Below, one piece after another: positions 63,156 through 64,000 of a DNA stretch of 64,000 bases. This DNA is from Micromonospora sp. NBC_01699 (lineage in GTDB: Bacteria > Actinomycetota > Actinomycetes > Mycobacteriales > Micromonosporaceae), in assembly GCF_036250065.1 (NCBI RefSeq), contig NZ_CP109199.1, positions 3,224,001 through 3,288,000 of the forward strand. The letters run 5' to 3'. How positions within the stretch are numbered: position 1 is the first letter of the stretch; the number at the start of each line of letters is the position of its first letter. The notes under the pieces were generated by a model that did no database searches, was not told where the DNA came from, and worked only from the letters and a program-made list of their open reading frames with translations. A program made the position numbers and the translations under genes.

Positions 63156-64000
63156 GTGAGCGTGCCCGAGCATCGTGACCCGATCGGCCCTAACTCCGTC
63201 CCGCTCGGCCCTAACTCCGTCCCGCTCGGTCCTTCCTCCGTTCCGCTCGGTCCTACCTTCGTTCCGATCGGCGACGGGCCGGTGGCGGTGCTGGCGAATC
63301 CGACCGCCGGGCGGGGCCGGTACCGGAACCTGCTGCCCGCCGTACTGGACCGGCTGAGCACCGCCGGCCGCCCGGTGCGCCTGATCGAAGCGCGTACGGC
63401 CGCACAGGCCCTGGCCGGTTGCCACGCCGCGGTGGCCGACGGCGTCGCGGCCCTCGTCGCCGTCGGCGGCGACGGCACGGCGCACCTGGCCCTACAGGCG
63501 GTCGCCGGCACACCGGTCGGGTTCGGCCCGGTGCCGGTCGGCACCGGCAACGACTTCGCGGTGGAGACCGGCTTCCCGGCCGAACCGCTCGCCGCGGCCG
63601 ACGTGATCACCGAGGCACTCCGCGACGGCCGGGCCCGCCCGGTCGACCTGGCCCGACTGACCGGTACGGGCGAACCGCCCCGCTGGTACGGCGCGGTGCT
63701 CGCGGCCGGCTTCGACGCGATCGTGAACGAACGGGCCAACCGGATGCGCTGGCCGCGTGGCCCGATCCGCTACGACCTGGCGATCCTGGTCGAACTGGCC
63801 CGGCTCCGGCCACGGTCCTACACGCTGCGCCTGGACGGGGTCGCGCACGAGATCGAGGCCGTGCTGGTCGCGATCGGCAACTGCGCGAGCTACGGCGGCG
63901 GTATGCGGATCTGCCCGGCCGCCGACCCCACCGACGGGCAACTCGACGTGGTGGTCGCCGGGGCCGTCGGGCGGGGCACGCTGGTCCGGATCAAGCCGCA
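63156..64000 (+). CDS. Diacylglycerol-kinase family lipid kinase, 3' end outside window
   Basis: The last gene, open to the window edge (281 codons seen). After an unusual N-terminus of four tandem heptapeptides (residues about 10-37, G-P-x-S-V-P-L type) comes a DAGK catalytic domain: NPTAGRGRY, VGGDGTAHL (nucleotide-binding GGDG) and VGTGNDFA. Homologues phosphorylate diacylglycerol or related lipids; the actinobacterial ones are often of uncertain substrate. GTG 63156 lies seven bases after TACCGT (63143-63148), so leaderless; GTG 63147 is an alternative. Homologous sequence begins only about residue 42. Confidence 0.87.
   Translation, partial: MSVPEHRDPIGPNSVPLGPNSVPLGPSSVPLGPTFVPIGDGPVAVLANPTAGRGRYRNLLPAVLDRLSTAGRPVRLIEARTAAQALAGCHAAVADGVAALVAVGGDGTAHLALQAVAGTPVGFGPVPVGTGNDFAVETGFPAEPLAAADVITEALRDGRARPVDLARLTGTGEPPRWYGAVLAAGFDAIVNERANRMRWPRGPIRYDLAILVELARLRPRSYTLRLDGVAHEIEAVLVAIGNCASYGGGMRICPAADPTDGQLDVVVAGAVGRGTLVRIKP
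63183..63266 (+). repeat. Four tandem 21-bp repeats in the coding sequence
   Basis: Units at 63183-63203, 63204-63224, 63225-63245 and 63246-63266 encode IGPNSVP, LGPNSVP, LGPSSVP and LGPTFVP. The first two differ at a single base. An in-frame minisatellite that can expand or contract without a frameshift. Confidence 0.9.

Overview
The window is chromosomal DNA from a high-GC actinobacterium, most likely a member of the Micromonosporaceae. The evidence is gene content and order: a mycothiol gene (mshC) in the conserved uppP / histidine phosphatase / DUF3090 / SCO1664-type / mshC run, and the complete Pup-proteasome set (arc, dop, pup, prcB, prcA, pafA) followed by pafB-pafC-tatA-tatC. GTG starts are frequent, and G or C dominates third codon positions. 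The family-level placement is inference. I see no rRNA, tRNA, CRISPR array or intact insertion sequence. Both ends cut genes: the 3' end of uppP at position 1 and a diacylglycerol-kinase-family gene at 64000.

Layout. 1-4000: the conserved mshC run. 4-11 kb: a GntR/UTRA regulator, an O-methyltransferase, a PAC2-family protein preceded by a probable small leader ORF, and metH. 11-14.2 kb: an accessory stretch with small ribbon-helix-helix and XRE-type regulators and a small membrane protein. 14.2-16 kb: an ECF41-type sigma factor divergent from an NAD(P)-binding reductase/NTF2 operon, with matching promoters facing both ways. 16-20 kb: a two-component system and ABC-2 transporter operon. 20-24 kb: a histidine phosphatase, a TetR/MFS pair with three palindromic operators, and a lipoprotein metallopeptidase. 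24-27 kb: a three-gene accessory cassette (ParA-like ATPase, small linker protein, and a RAMA-CBS-HEPN-like protein). This is the best candidate for an undescribed, possibly defensive, system. 27-37.3 kb: a HAD hydrolase, two MacB/FtsX-type ABC operons whose ATPase genes share a 632-bp near-identical block, and a second two-component system.

37.4-63 kb: housekeeping and protein-turnover region. A RecB-like nuclease, a site-2 protease, TrmI, a conserved unknown protein and a ferredoxin precede arc, the proteasomal ATPase. Dop deamidates the C-terminal Gln of Pup, PafA ligates Pup to substrates, and ARC feeds them into the PrcA/PrcB 20S core. PafB/PafC is the associated WYL-type DNA-damage transcription factor. 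Polysaccharide genes are interleaved with this set: GtrA, a DUF2142 protein, two GT2 enzymes, an acyltransferase, rfbD and rfbA.

A recurring feature is a TANNNT hexamer 6-9 bp upstream of the start codon with no Shine-Dalgarno sequence. It occurs at about 20 starts on both strands and is the arrangement of leaderless mRNAs. It was used here to choose starts and to support several very small genes.
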